From the NCBI RefSeq assembly GCF_021555155.1, contig NZ_JAKGBU010000057.1, positions 1 through 34,955 of the forward strand: a stretch of DNA of 34,955 nucleotides, written 5' to 3'. Every line of letters begins with the position of its first letter. The stretch's first letter is position 1. Shown one piece after another: positions 25,427 to 34,067 of this stretch. The notes under the pieces are model-generated. The model was not told the DNA's origin, made no database searches, and saw nothing but the letters and a program-made list of their open reading frames with translations. Both the position numbers and the translations under genes were made by a program. The DNA is from Rhizobium alarense (GTDB taxonomy: Bacteria > Pseudomonadota > Alphaproteobacteria > Rhizobiales > Rhizobiaceae).

Positions 25427-26026
25427 TCAGTCTTCTTGCAAGCTAGAGAATACAGCATAGGCAACACATCGGCATAGTGCTTGCCAAAAATCTAGCTCGC
25501 CAGCGTCTACAGTAAATCGTTCAATAGGCTCGTTGATGTCGCTGCCCTTACGAGCCCAATAAATCAGTCCCTTGAAATCTGCCGCATAGGTCCAGTTTGA
25601 GTGTGCAACTGCATTTCGAAAAGACCTTACGGGATTGTCAGTAAGGTATTTCGCGCATTTTCGAGTCGCAGAATCTTTTGGCATGTTCTTTCGAAGCGTC
25701 AAGAAACACGCTTCTGGCAGATACACGAAACATACATATATCTGTGTAATGACCATCGCCCGAGTGACATAGGGTGATTCTTTTAGATGAGCTGCCCTCG
25801 CCTTTTCCATCCAACCTTGAAACGCTGTCAGCTCCATCAATCGATCATCAATGGGAACAGGAGTGGCGTTTGCGATTTCTTTTTTATGTTCCGTACTCAG
25901 GTTCTTTACTTCAGTTGATATAATTGTCGCAAGGCGACTTACAATTTCCTCTTGGATTTTCACGCGGCTGAGCAATTGGCAACGATAGAATTCCATTTGA
26001 GAATCGACTATGCGCCAGCTTGTCAT
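25427..26026 (-). CDS. Hypothetical protein with HEPN-like R-x4-H motif
   Basis: A 199-residue protein of unassigned function. It is mostly helical in character, with no signal peptide. Near the C-terminal third it holds FRNAVAHSNW: Arg137-x4-His142, with an Asn after the Arg, as in HEPN-superfamily RNases (Rx4-6H). HEPN domains are frequent in toxin, antiphage and RNA-cleaving systems, so a defence-type role is possible but is inference from a short motif. The gene is visibly AT-richer and uses different codons from its neighbours (many AAA, ATT, TTT), which suggests acquisition. It is convergent with rhaI, 22 bp apart. The ATG at 26026 has a poor SD; Met11 is an alternative start. No MNT-type antitoxin partner is visible. 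Confidence 0.6.
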   Translation of the reverse strand: MTSWRIVDSQMEFYRCQLLSRVKIQEEIVSRLATIISTEVKNLSTEHKKEIANATPVPIDDRLMELTAFQGWMEKARAAHLKESPYVTRAMVITQIYVCFVYLPEACFLTLRKNMPKDSATRKCAKYLTDNPVRSFRNAVAHSNWTYAADFKGLIYWARKGSDINEPIERFTVDAGELDFWQALCRCVAYAVFSSLQED

Positions 26027-26120
26027 CTAAAGCGGCCCTCGTTGCATTCCCCGAAGGCAAAGAGTTGTGGAGTTCGACACTGACACCAGTTACTCTTGGA
26101 ATCTATCACCATCAGAAAGG

Positions 26121-26513
26121 TCACTCTATCGCGATGAATCGCGCGCCCGACTCATGGTCGAGGTCCCCAAGCGCGGCGACTATGAAACCGTCCAAGTCGC
26201 AGTCGCCCGTATCCGCCGCCGCGACCAATCGCGCCTGACGGCGGCACTCATTGGCGAAGCCCGGTCGGCTCGTATCCGTCACCCATATTTGCAAGGGAGG
26301 CGATCCTGCCGCCCGCACCGCGTCCCGACACCTCTGAAACCATTTGATGACAGGCGTCAGCATATCTAATCTTGCTCGCTTTTCGCCAAATGTGACGCAT
26401 AAGGCGAGCGGCTTCAACCGTTTCTCTCCAGTTGCTTCAAACGCGGGGGATAAACCGCCGCACGACATGCAAAATAGGCGCTGGATGCGCTCCGGCTTCG
26501 CCAGCGTCCACAA
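26121..26513 (-). CDS. Uncertain ORF in accessory patch, hypothetical or remnant
   Basis: The frame is open for 130 codons from a TTG (26513) to a TGA at 26121 and has a fairly protein-like composition (MLTPVIKWFQRC, GDCDLDGFIVAALGDLD). No ATG-led start is near its 5' end and no family is recognised. A plus-strand frame (26067-26369, GTG start) overlaps it and is about as plausible, so the coding strand is not settled. The region 26034-26542 between the HEPN-like gene and pncB may be decayed accessory DNA. It precedes the HEPN-like gene on the same strand by 94 bp. Confidence 0.25.
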   Translation of the reverse strand: MWTLAKPERIQRLFCMSCGGLSPAFEATGEKRLKPLALCVTFGEKRARLDMLTPVIKWFQRCRDAVRAAGSPPLQIWVTDTSRPGFANECRRQARLVAAADTGDCDLDGFIVAALGDLDHESGARFIAIE

Positions 26514-26542
26514 ACATCGGTCGAAGAATCCTCAGAGCGCCC

Positions 26543-27847
26543 CTACACCCTGACCGCCTGCTCGACAAAATCCTCCGTCCCGAAGAACCTGAGATAGCGC
26601 TCCACCGCCGCCGGATCGCCGGTCGCCTTCTGCGGATTGTCGGAGAGCTTGACGGCCGGGCGGCCGTTGGCGTCGCTGACCTTGCAGACGATCGAGATCG
26701 GGTCGAGGCCGCGCACGGTTTTGGGGGCGCAGCCGACGAAGTCGTTGGTGAGGTTGGTGCCCCAGCCGAAGCTCATGCGCACCCGGCCCTCGAAATGACG
26801 GTAGGTCTCGATGATCGTGTCGACGTCGAGGCCGTCGGAGAAGATCAGCAGCTTTTCACGCGGATCGCGGCCGCGGGATTTCCACCAAGCGATAATCTTT
26901 TCGCCGCCCTCGATCGGCGGCGCGCTGTCCGGGCGGAAGCCGGTCCAGTCGGCCACCCAGTCCGGCGCATTGCGCAGGAACGCCGCCGTGCCGAAGGCGT
27001 CGGGCAGCACGATCAGCAGGTTGCCGCCATAAAGCCGGTTCCAGTCCTGCAGGACCGCGTAGGGGGCGGCCGCCAGTTCGGCATCGCTGTCGGCCAGCGC
27101 GGCCGCCACCATCGGCAGTTCGTGGGCGTTGGTGCCGAGCGCCTCGAGATCGGTATCCATCGCCAGCAATACATTGCTGGTGCCGGAAAAGGACGGTCCG
27201 ATGCCCTCCTTCAGCGCCTCGACGCACCAGCGCTGCCACAGGAAGGAATGCCGCCGCCTCGTGCCGAAATCGGAAATCCGCAGTTTGGGTTGCTCGCGCA
27301 GGCGCTCGACCTTCGACCACATCTTCGCCTTGGCGCGCGCATAGAGCACGTCGAGCGCGAACGGCCCCATCTCCTTCATGGTGCTGCGCGAGCGCAACTC
27401 GTTGATGATCGCGAGTGCCGGGATCTCCCACATCGTGGTGTGGGTCCACCGACCGGGGAATGTCAGCTCGTACTGACCGTTGCGGCGCGTGAGTTCGTAG
27501 TCGGGCAGCCGGAAATCGGCGAGCCAGGCGAGGAATTCCGGCGAGAATATCTGTTTGCGGCCGTAGAAGCTGTTGCCGGCGAGCCAGATCATCTCCTTCT
27601 TGGTGAAACGCACGTCGCGCACGTAGTCGAGTTGTTCGCGCAACTCCTGCTCATCGATCTCCTCGGTCAGCTTCACCGTCTTCGAGCGATTGATCAGCGA
27701 GAAGGTCGCCTCGACGTCCGGATAGAGCTTCCAGATCATCTGCAGCATGAGAAGCTTGTAGAAATCCGTGTCGAGCAGGCTGCGCACGATCGGGTCGAGC
27801 TTCCAGGCATTGTCGTAGACACGGCGGGCGATGTCCGTCTTCGTCAT
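26543..27847 (-). CDS. pncB: Nicotinate phosphoribosyltransferase PncB
   Basis: A 434-residue enzyme of the NAPRTase family, which joins nicotinate to PRPP, with ATP hydrolysis, in the NAD salvage pathway. N-terminal [23 protein letters not shown] (about 191-202), the phosphorylatable His242 in GTNAHELP, and the phosphate-binding region [11 protein letters not shown] with [11 protein letters not shown] are all typical. Length is normal for bacterial PncB. GGAGGG ten bases upstream supports the ATG at 27847. It stands alone on the minus strand, with the accessory patch downstream and a divergent small membrane-protein gene upstream. Confidence 0.96.
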   Translation of the reverse strand: MTKTDIARRVYDNAWKLDPIVRSLLDTDFYKLLMLQMIWKLYPDVEATFSLINRSKTVKLTEEIDEQELREQLDYVRDVRFTKKEMIWLAGNSFYGRKQIFSPEFLAWLADFRLPDYELTRRNGQYELTFPGRWTHTTMWEIPALAIINELRSRSTMKEMGPFALDVLYARAKAKMWSKVERLREQPKLRISDFGTRRRHSFLWQRWCVEALKEGIGPSFSGTSNVLLAMDTDLEALGTNAHELPMVAAALADSDAELAAAPYAVLQDWNRLYGGNLLIVLPDAFGTAAFLRNAPDWVADWTGFRPDSAPPIEGGEKIIAWWKSRGRDPREKLLIFSDGLDVDTIIETYRHFEGRVRMSFGWGTNLTNDFVGCAPKTVRGLDPISIVCKVSDANGRPAVKLSDNPQKATGDPAAVERYLRFFGTEDFVEQAVRV

Positions 27848-28061
27848 GTGAAAGCCCTCCGATCCCTTGCCTTCCGAAAGATGCGACCGACGGTGCGGCG
27901 GCGCACGCAGTCATGGCATGCAAGGTGGCTTCACCGCAACCTCGATCGCGGGGATGCCGGCGGCAGCCGCAGGGCGGTCGCGACGGCAATGTGCGCTCTT
28001 GTAATCCAATCGTCGCCGAACAATGCTAGCGACTGTTCATAAACCTGCACGGGAGACACCT

Positions 28062-28316
28062 ATGGGTATCGAAAGCATCCTCGTATTCCTCATCGTCGGC
28101 GCAATTGCCGGCTGGCTGGCTGGCCTCATCGTATCCGGCTTCGGCTTCGGCCTCGTCGGCAACATCGTCGTCGGCATCGTCGGCGCCTTCATCGCCGGCT
28201 TCCTCTTCCCGGCCATCGGCGTCAGCCTCGGCGCGGGCATCATCGCCGCGATCATCCACGCGACGATCGGCGCCGTCATCCTCCTCGTGCTGATCAAGGT
28301 CATCAAGCGGGCCTGA
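28062..28316 (+). CDS. GlsB/YeaQ/YmgE (transglycosylase-associated) family membrane protein
   Basis: An 84-residue, very hydrophobic protein with three predicted helices and the Gly-rich pattern of the family (VGAIAGWLAGLIVSGFGFG, then GNIVVGIVGAFIAGFLFP). Members are small inner-membrane proteins often induced by stress; the biochemical function is unknown. GGGAGACACCT before the ATG is a good SD. The 214-bp upstream region, shared with pncB, contains TTGTAA (27999) and ATGCTA (28023), 18 bp apart, as a weak promoter candidate. It is convergent with the flippase gene, 40 bp away. Confidence 0.9.
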   Translation: MGIESILVFLIVGAIAGWLAGLIVSGFGFGLVGNIVVGIVGAFIAGFLFPAIGVSLGAGIIAAIIHATIGAVILLVLIKVIKRA

Positions 28317-28356
28317 GCCGCTCCGCCGGGGTCCCGACGCGGCATTGCCGGCCGGC

Positions 28357-29880
28357 TCATTCGCCGGGTGTCAGGACCTCGGCCGCGGCCTGCCGCCGTG
28401 TCCCGCGCCAGGATCCTCCAAACACATGGCGAACCATCGCGACGATGTCGTCAAAGGTCTGGCGCTCCTGCAGCCGCAGGAGGATGAGGGAGCCGAGGGC
28501 AACGACAATGGCCGACACGAGGAGCCACGTCAGGCTCCGTTCGAAGAGAACCTCGCAAAGGCAGGCAAAAAGGATCAGTCCGGCCGACGGCAGCAGGGAC
28601 AAAAGGATGCGGTTCTTCATCGGCGAGATGACGACGAGCAGGCCGAAGTCGAAGAGGTTGCGCAGCAGGTAGGCTGCGGCTGCCCCCATCAGCCCGAATT
28701 CACGGACGAGCACGAAGAGCACCAGCGCATAGGGCAGCATCTGCGCCATGTGGAACTTCGCCGTCAGGTCCGGCCGCCCCTGGGCCTGAAGCAGCGTATA
28801 GGGTGCGAAGGTCAGCGCGTTCGGCAGCACGCCGGCAAGAAGAAAGACGCCGATGCCGCCGGCCGACGCCGCGAAATCCGCGCCCATCCACAGCGTCAGG
28901 AGCGGCCGGAACAGGATCAGGCCCACGGCGCAGAATCCGCCGTAAAGGATGGCGCCCGCCACCAGCGCGCGGCCGGCGACCGCCGTCGCCTCCCGGACGG
29001 GCAGGCTCGACAGGCGGGGGAAGAGCGTTCGCGCCAGCGCATTGGTGATCAGCTGGCTGCGCGCCACCAGCGTCATCGGAACGGCGTAGTAGGTGACGGA
29101 GGCGACGCTCAGGACCCGGCCGATCACGAACTGATCGAGCGAGTTGAGGAAGGGAAGCAGCACGCCGGAGACCGTTACCCAGCCGCCATAGCCCATGAGC
29201 TGCCGGGCGCTCGCCCGGTCGAAATCGGAAAGCCGCAGCGGTCGTTCCAGGTGGGCCACGGCGGCAAGCACGGCGAGCACGGACATCCCGCGGGCGATTG
29301 CCGCAGCGGGAACGACGACCGCCAGACTCGGCGAGACGAAGACGGCAACGACGACAGGCACGATCTGGGCAACCGCAAGACCGGACACCTGCAGGACATT
29401 CGCCACGAGGAACCGTTCCCGCGATTCAATGACCCCGAGCCCGACGCCGTTGAGCAGCGCGATCGGCAGCAGGCAGGCGATCCAGGGCATGGCCGCGGCC
29501 ACCTCACCCTTCAGATCGTCCGGCACCGACATGACATCGTTCAGGAGGTAGCCACCGGCAAGATAGAGAATTGCGCCGCCCACGACCGCGAGCGCGAAAT
29601 TGAGGCCGAGCGACGTCACGACGACCCGCGCACGCTCGCCGGGCGCGCCGGCCCCGATCCGCGCCAGCGCATTGGCGGAGGCGCGCGAGAGCCCGAGGTC
29701 GAGGAAGCCGAAATAACCGAGCAGCACCCAGACCAGCGCCATCAGGCCATAGCGCTCATCGCCGATATGGCGCACATAGATCGGCAGCGTCGCGAGCGCC
29801 ACGACGACGGGAACCACGGCGCCGACCAGGTTTATCGCCAGGCTGGCACCCAAAGGCTTGCGCTCTGCCGTATCGCTCAT
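28357..29880 (-). CDS. Wzx-like polysaccharide flippase (MOP superfamily)
   Basis: A 507-residue integral membrane protein with a dozen or more hydrophobic segments. It matches the polysaccharide transport / O-antigen flippase type: an N-terminal NLVGAVVPVVVALATLPIYV, then GDERYGLMALVWVLLGYFGFLDLGLSRA, a characteristic Wzx opening. Such proteins move lipid-linked oligosaccharides across the inner membrane. There are no glycosyltransferase or polymerase genes nearby, so the substrate cannot be inferred. The ATG at 29880 (MSDTAERKP) is preferred over a 21-codon longer frame on length and composition. It is an apparent single-gene unit; upstream lies 224 bp separating it from kdpE. Confidence 0.85.
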   Translation of the reverse strand: MSDTAERKPLGASLAINLVGAVVPVVVALATLPIYVRHIGDERYGLMALVWVLLGYFGFLDLGLSRASANALARIGAGAPGERARVVVTSLGLNFALAVVGGAILYLAGGYLLNDVMSVPDDLKGEVAAAMPWIACLLPIALLNGVGLGVIESRERFLVANVLQVSGLAVAQIVPVVVAVFVSPSLAVVVPAAAIARGMSVLAVLAAVAHLERPLRLSDFDRASARQLMGYGGWVTVSGVLLPFLNSLDQFVIGRVLSVASVTYYAVPMTLVARSQLITNALARTLFPRLSSLPVREATAVAGRALVAGAILYGGFCAVGLILFRPLLTLWMGADFAASAGGIGVFLLAGVLPNALTFAPYTLLQAQGRPDLTAKFHMAQMLPYALVLFVLVREFGLMGAAAAYLLRNLFDFGLLVVISPMKNRILLSLLPSAGLILFACLCEVLFERSLTWLLVSAIVVALGSLILLRLQERQTFDDIVAMVRHVFGGSWRGTRRQAAAEVLTPGE

Positions 29881-30104
29881 GTCAAAGGCGTCCCTACATA
29901 GACCCGGCCTTCGAGCGCCGGCGGGCCGGCGGCCGAACCGCATCGTCCGACGGACAACTCCGATCGGGATGCGGCGCCCTCAGCGCATCATGCCGCTGAT
30001 CGGGCGGACACTAGACCGCGGACCCTTAGCGAAGCTTCGACAAAATCGACGGTATTTGAGCGAATTCGCAAAATGGGGCAGAATCGGCGATCCCGCATGC
30101 AGCA

Positions 30105-30797
30105 TCACCCCTCGTCGCCGACAAAACGATACCCGACGCCCGGCTCCGTGCGCACGATGCGGGGTTCGGAGGGGTCAGCTTCGATCTTCTGGCGCAGTTG
30201 TCCGACGAAGACGCGGAGATAGTGCAGATCCTCCGCATGCGCGGGTCCCCAGACCGAGGAGAGCAGTGTCCGATGGGTGACGACGCGCCCGGCATGGCGG
30301 GCGAGCGTGATCAACAGGTCATATTCCTTGGGCGTCAGTTTCACCGCCTCGCCGTCGCGCGATACGCTGCGCCGCACGGTATCGACCGACAGGCCGTCGG
30401 CGAGGAACTGGGTGGCGCCGGCCTCGGCGCGGATGCGGTGCCGAAGCGCCGTGCGGATGCGGGCGGTCAGCTCGCCGATGCCGAAGGGCTTCTCGATATA
30501 GTCGTCCGCGCCGAGATCGAGCGCTTCGATCTTCTCGCTCTCGCGATCGCGCGCCGACAGAATGATGATCGGGATTTCCGACCAGCCGCGGATGCCGGCG
30601 ATCACTTCCTTGCCGTCCATGTCCGGCAGACCAAGATCGAGGATCACCACATCGGGGGCGGTGGTCGCGACCATCTTCAGCGCATCGCCCCCCGTCGCCG
30701 CCTCGACCACGTCGTAGCCCGCCGCCCCAAGGGCGGGGCGCAGGAAACGCTGGATCTGCGGTTCGTCGTCGACGACGAGGATGCGGTCGCGGTTCAT
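30105..30797 (-). CDS. kdpE: KdpE, response regulator of K+ uptake
   Basis: A 230-residue OmpR/PhoB-type regulator. The receiver domain (about 1-120) has Asp10-Asp11 and phospho-acceptor Asp54 (VVILDLGLP), and the C-terminal winged HTH (about 130-228) has VKLTPKEYDLLITLARHAGR. Its ATG overlaps the kdpD stop as ATGA. It is activated by KdpD when K+ is limiting and drives kdpFABC. It is the last gene of the kdp operon. A 10-bp palindrome GCGAATTCGC (30060-30069) lies downstream, with no clear terminator. Confidence 0.95.
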   Translation of the reverse strand: MNRDRILVVDDEPQIQRFLRPALGAAGYDVVEAATGGDALKMVATTAPDVVILDLGLPDMDGKEVIAGIRGWSEIPIIILSARDRESEKIEALDLGADDYIEKPFGIGELTARIRTALRHRIRAEAGATQFLADGLSVDTVRRSVSRDGEAVKLTPKEYDLLITLARHAGRVVTHRTLLSSVWGPAHAEDLHYLRVFVGQLRQKIEADPSEPRIVRTEPGVGYRFVGDEG

Positions 30798-33487
30798 GAT
30801 GCCTTCTGTCCGATCTGGTCCGGTGCTGCGGGGAATCGCATGAGGATGCGCGTCCCCTTGCGTTTAAGCGCCGGACTTTCGGCAAATATGCGGCCGCCCA
30901 TCGCCTCGACGAACCCGCGCGCGATCGAAAGCCCGAGCCCCGTGCCGGGCGAGCGCCCGTCGGCACCTCCACGGCGATAGAACTTGTCAAAGACGCGCTC
31001 GAGATCTGCCGGCGGGATGCCCTTGCCGAGATCGGTGACGGAAATCAGCACCGTGTCGCCGTCGCGCCGGGCATAGACGTTCACCGGTTCGGCACCGCCG
31101 TATTTGTGGGCATTGTCGAGCAGGTTGAACAGCACCTGCCCGAGCAGCACGCTGTCGCCCCGGATGAGGGGCAGGTCCGGCGCGATCCCCGTCTCGATCG
31201 CATGGCCGGGGAAATATTTACGGGCGCGTTCGACGGCGCCGCGCACCACGTCCGCGACGTCCACCCAATCCTTCCTGGCGTTGAGCGTTCCGGCCTCGAT
31301 GCGGGTCATGTCGAGCAGATTGGCGACAAAGCGGCTGAGCCTGCCGCCCTCCTCCTCGATCGACTGCAGCAGGTCGTCGCGACTTTCCGGCGGCATCCGG
31401 TCGCCGAACTGCCGGAGGCTGGTGACCGCGCCGGTTATGGTGGCAAGCGGCGTGCGCAGGTCATGGGAGATCGAGGAAAGCAGCGCGGACCGATAGCGCT
31501 CGCCCTCCAGCCTCGCGGCCTGGTCGATGCTTTCCTGCGACAGCCGCGCCCGGTCGATCGCGACCGCCGTCTGGTCGAGGATCGCCGACAGCGCCCGCTC
31601 GGCATTGATGTCGAGCGCTTCGCCCGCCTGCTCGTAGCCACAGACCCCCACGACGCCGTGCGGGCTTGTCAACGGCCGGAACTGGAATGGGCTGCTCGGC
31701 AGAGTGCCGGTGCCGTTGCCGGCGGGTTCGCGTTTGTCGTGCGCCCACCGGGCGGCCGTCATGTCGGCGACGCCGAGCTCCGTATCGGGCGGCCAGGCCG
31801 CCGCGGCACGCAACTCGCCGCCCTCCGGCAGGAGCAGGATGACGTTGCGGCGCAGGCTCGCCTGAAGCTGCGTCACCGCCGCCCAGAGAACTTCGTCCGC
31901 TTTCGTGGTCCCGGCGAGCTTGCGGGAAAAGTCATAGAGCGTCTGGACGGCCGTCGCGCGAACCTTCGCCGCCTGCGCCTGCTCGCGGATGCGGGAGGCG
32001 AGGCTGCCGGCCAGAACCGCGGCCGCGAGGAAGACGAAGAGTGCGAAAACCTCGTGCGGCGCGGCGATGGTGAATGTGTGCAGCGGATCGATGAAGAAGA
32101 AATTGTAGGCGAGTGTCGAAAGCAGAGCCGCCAGGAAGGCGGAGGCATAACCCGCATAGGCAGCCGACGCGAGCACGGCGAGCAGGAACAGCAGTGAGAT
32201 GTTCGGCAGATCGACGAAGCGATCGATGATCAGGCCGACAATCGTCGTACCTATTACGGAGGCGACGGCAATGATCGTCGAGCGCTGCATATGGGCGAGC
32301 GGCAGGCGCCGAAACGGCCGTGTGCGGCGGCGCGACGCGTCCTCGTCGGTCGTGACGAGATGCACGCCGATGCCGGCAGCCCTTCGGGCCAGCGCATCGG
32401 GAAGCGACGGGCGCAGCAGCGTGAACCAGCCGGGAATCCGGCGGGCGCCGATGACGATCTGCGTCGCATGCTCCCGCCGCGCCAGCTTCAGGATCTCCTC
32501 GACAAAGTCGTTGCCGATGATGCGGCGCGTCTCCGCGCCGAGTTGCTCGGCAAGCCGGAAGGTGTCGTCCAGCCGCCGAACGGCGGCGCTGTCCTCCGCC
32601 TCGCGGTCGGCCCGCTCCACCGACACGACGATCCACGGGGCATTGAGACCGGAGGCGAGCCGGCTCGCGACGCGCACCACCTTCTCCGACAGGGGATCCG
32701 GACCGACGCAGACGATGAGCCGCTCGCTCGTCGCCCACGGCCCCTCGATCGCGTTCTGCTTGAGATAATCGACCATCTGGTCGTCGACGCGGTCGGCGGT
32801 GCGGCGCAACGCCAGTTCACGCAGCGCCGTCAGGTTGCCGAGCCGGAAGAAGCGGTCGACGGCGCGTTTGGCGCTGTCGGGCAGATAGACCTTGCCCTCG
32901 TTCAGCCGCTCGATGAGTTCGGCCGGCGGCAGGTCGACCAGGATGACGTCGTCCGCGCGCTTCAGCACCACGTCCGGCACGCGTTCGCGCACTGTCACGC
33001 CGGTGATCTGGGCAACGAGATCGGACAGGCTCTCCAGGTGCTGAATGTTGAGCGCCGTCCAGACGTCGATGCCGGCGGCGACCAGTTCCTCGATATCCTG
33101 GTAGCGCTTGGGATGCCGACTGCCCTGCGGATTGCTGTGCGCGAGTTCGTCGACGACGATGATGCGGGGCTTTCGCGCCAGCGCCGCGTCGAGATCGAAC
33201 TCTTCGAGCACGTGGCCGCGATGCTCGATTCTGTGCCGCGGCAGGATGTCCAACCCCTCCGTCAGCGCGGCCGTCTCGTTGCGGCCGTGCGTTTCGACGA
33301 GGCCGATGACGATGTCGGCGCCGTCCGCCTTCAGCCGCCGTGCACGCGACAGCATCGCATAGGTCTTGCCGACGCCTGGAGCGGCACCGACGAAAACCGT
33401 CAGCTTGCCCCGGCGGTCCTTGTCCGCCAGGGCAAGCAGGGCATCGGGATCGGGACGGCTTTTCGGTTCGCGATCGGTTTCAGGCAT
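30794..33487 (-). CDS. kdpD: KdpD, K+-responsive sensor histidine kinase
   Basis: An 897-residue kinase of normal length. The N-terminal KdpD domain carries Walker A GAAPGVGKT (34-42) and VVDELAHSN. A USP-like domain (IVCVGPDPLSEKVVRVAS) follows. Four closely spaced membrane helices lie at about 400-500. A GAF-type region precedes the HisKA box with His675 (SISHDLRTPLATI), the N box (NLLDNAHKYGG, about 788-798) and the G boxes (DLGKGIPP; GTGLGLSIA). It senses K+ limitation and osmotic state and phosphorylates KdpE. It starts eight bases after the kdpC stop and overlaps kdpE. Confidence 0.96.
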   Translation of the reverse strand: MPETDREPKSRPDPDALLALADKDRRGKLTVFVGAAPGVGKTYAMLSRARRLKADGADIVIGLVETHGRNETAALTEGLDILPRHRIEHRGHVLEEFDLDAALARKPRIIVVDELAHSNPQGSRHPKRYQDIEELVAAGIDVWTALNIQHLESLSDLVAQITGVTVRERVPDVVLKRADDVILVDLPPAELIERLNEGKVYLPDSAKRAVDRFFRLGNLTALRELALRRTADRVDDQMVDYLKQNAIEGPWATSERLIVCVGPDPLSEKVVRVASRLASGLNAPWIVVSVERADREAEDSAAVRRLDDTFRLAEQLGAETRRIIGNDFVEEILKLARREHATQIVIGARRIPGWFTLLRPSLPDALARRAAGIGVHLVTTDEDASRRRTRPFRRLPLAHMQRSTIIAVASVIGTTIVGLIIDRFVDLPNISLLFLLAVLASAAYAGYASAFLAALLSTLAYNFFFIDPLHTFTIAAPHEVFALFVFLAAAVLAGSLASRIREQAQAAKVRATAVQTLYDFSRKLAGTTKADEVLWAAVTQLQASLRRNVILLLPEGGELRAAAAWPPDTELGVADMTAARWAHDKREPAGNGTGTLPSSPFQFRPLTSPHGVVGVCGYEQAGEALDINAERALSAILDQTAVAIDRARLSQESIDQAARLEGERYRSALLSSISHDLRTPLATITGAVTSLRQFGDRMPPESRDDLLQSIEEEGGRLSRFVANLLDMTRIEAGTLNARKDWVDVADVVRGAVERARKYFPGHAIETGIAPDLPLIRGDSVLLGQVLFNLLDNAHKYGGAEPVNVYARRDGDTVLISVTDLGKGIPPADLERVFDKFYRRGGADGRSPGTGLGLSIARGFVEAMGGRIFAESPALKRKGTRILMRFPAAPDQIGQKAS

Positions 33488-33495
33488 TCTCGTCT

Positions 33496-34065
33496 TCAGG
33501 TCTTCAGCGCGTCCAGCGCAAGATTGAGTTCTAGCACATTCACACGCGGTTCACCGACGATTCCGGCCGAGCGCGCTTCAACGCTTCGCTCCACCAGGTC
33601 CGCGACATCCGCCTCCGGAAGCCCGCGCGCACCGGCGACACGGGCGACCTGCGCCCGGGCGAAATCCGGCGAGATGTGCGGATCGAGGCCCGATCCCGAG
33701 GCAGTGGCGGCATCGGCCGGCAGAGGGCCCGAGATACCGCTCGCCTTCAGTCGCTCGACATCCGCCGCCACCCGGTCGCGCAGTTTGACCGAGGTGGCGC
33801 CGAGATTGGAGCCGCTGGAAGCGCCCGCATTGTAGGCGTCCGGCCCGGTTGCCGACGGGCGCGGCCAGAAATAGCGCTCGCTCGCGAACCCCTGGCCGAT
33901 GAGCGCGGAGCCGACGACGGTACCGTTGCGCTCGACGAGACTGCCATTGGCCGCGGCCGGCAGGGCGACCTGCGCAATACCGGTGACGGCCAGCGGATAG
34001 GCGAGACCCGTGATGAGGGTCATGAGCACGATGAGCGTGAAGGCGGGTCTGAGATGGGTCAACAT
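33496..34065 (-). CDS. kdpC: KdpC, subunit of the K+-transporting P-type ATPase
   Basis: A 189-residue protein with one N-terminal membrane helix (about 8-30, [21 protein letters not shown]) and a periplasmic domain. The family motifs RYFWPRPSA and [12 protein letters not shown] are clear. KdpC stabilises the KdpFABC complex and is needed for activity. It begins two bases after the kdpB stop and ends eight bases before kdpD, indicating one transcript. Confidence 0.96.
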   Translation of the reverse strand: MLTHLRPAFTLIVLMTLITGLAYPLAVTGIAQVALPAAANGSLVERNGTVVGSALIGQGFASERYFWPRPSATGPDAYNAGASSGSNLGATSVKLRDRVAADVERLKASGISGPLPADAATASGSGLDPHISPDFARAQVARVAGARGLPEADVADLVERSVEARSAGIVGEPRVNVLELNLALDALKT

Positions 34066-34067
34066 GT

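Noticed and set aside
26067-26369. Plus-strand ORF with GTG start in the accessory patch
   Set aside because: It overlaps an equally plausible minus-strand frame, has no SD and no recognised domain, so it is not listed as a gene.
30056-30073. Palindrome GCGAATTCGC with A/T flanks downstream of kdpE
   Set aside because: Only 10 bp of perfect symmetry, no T-tract and no promoter nearby; could be chance.
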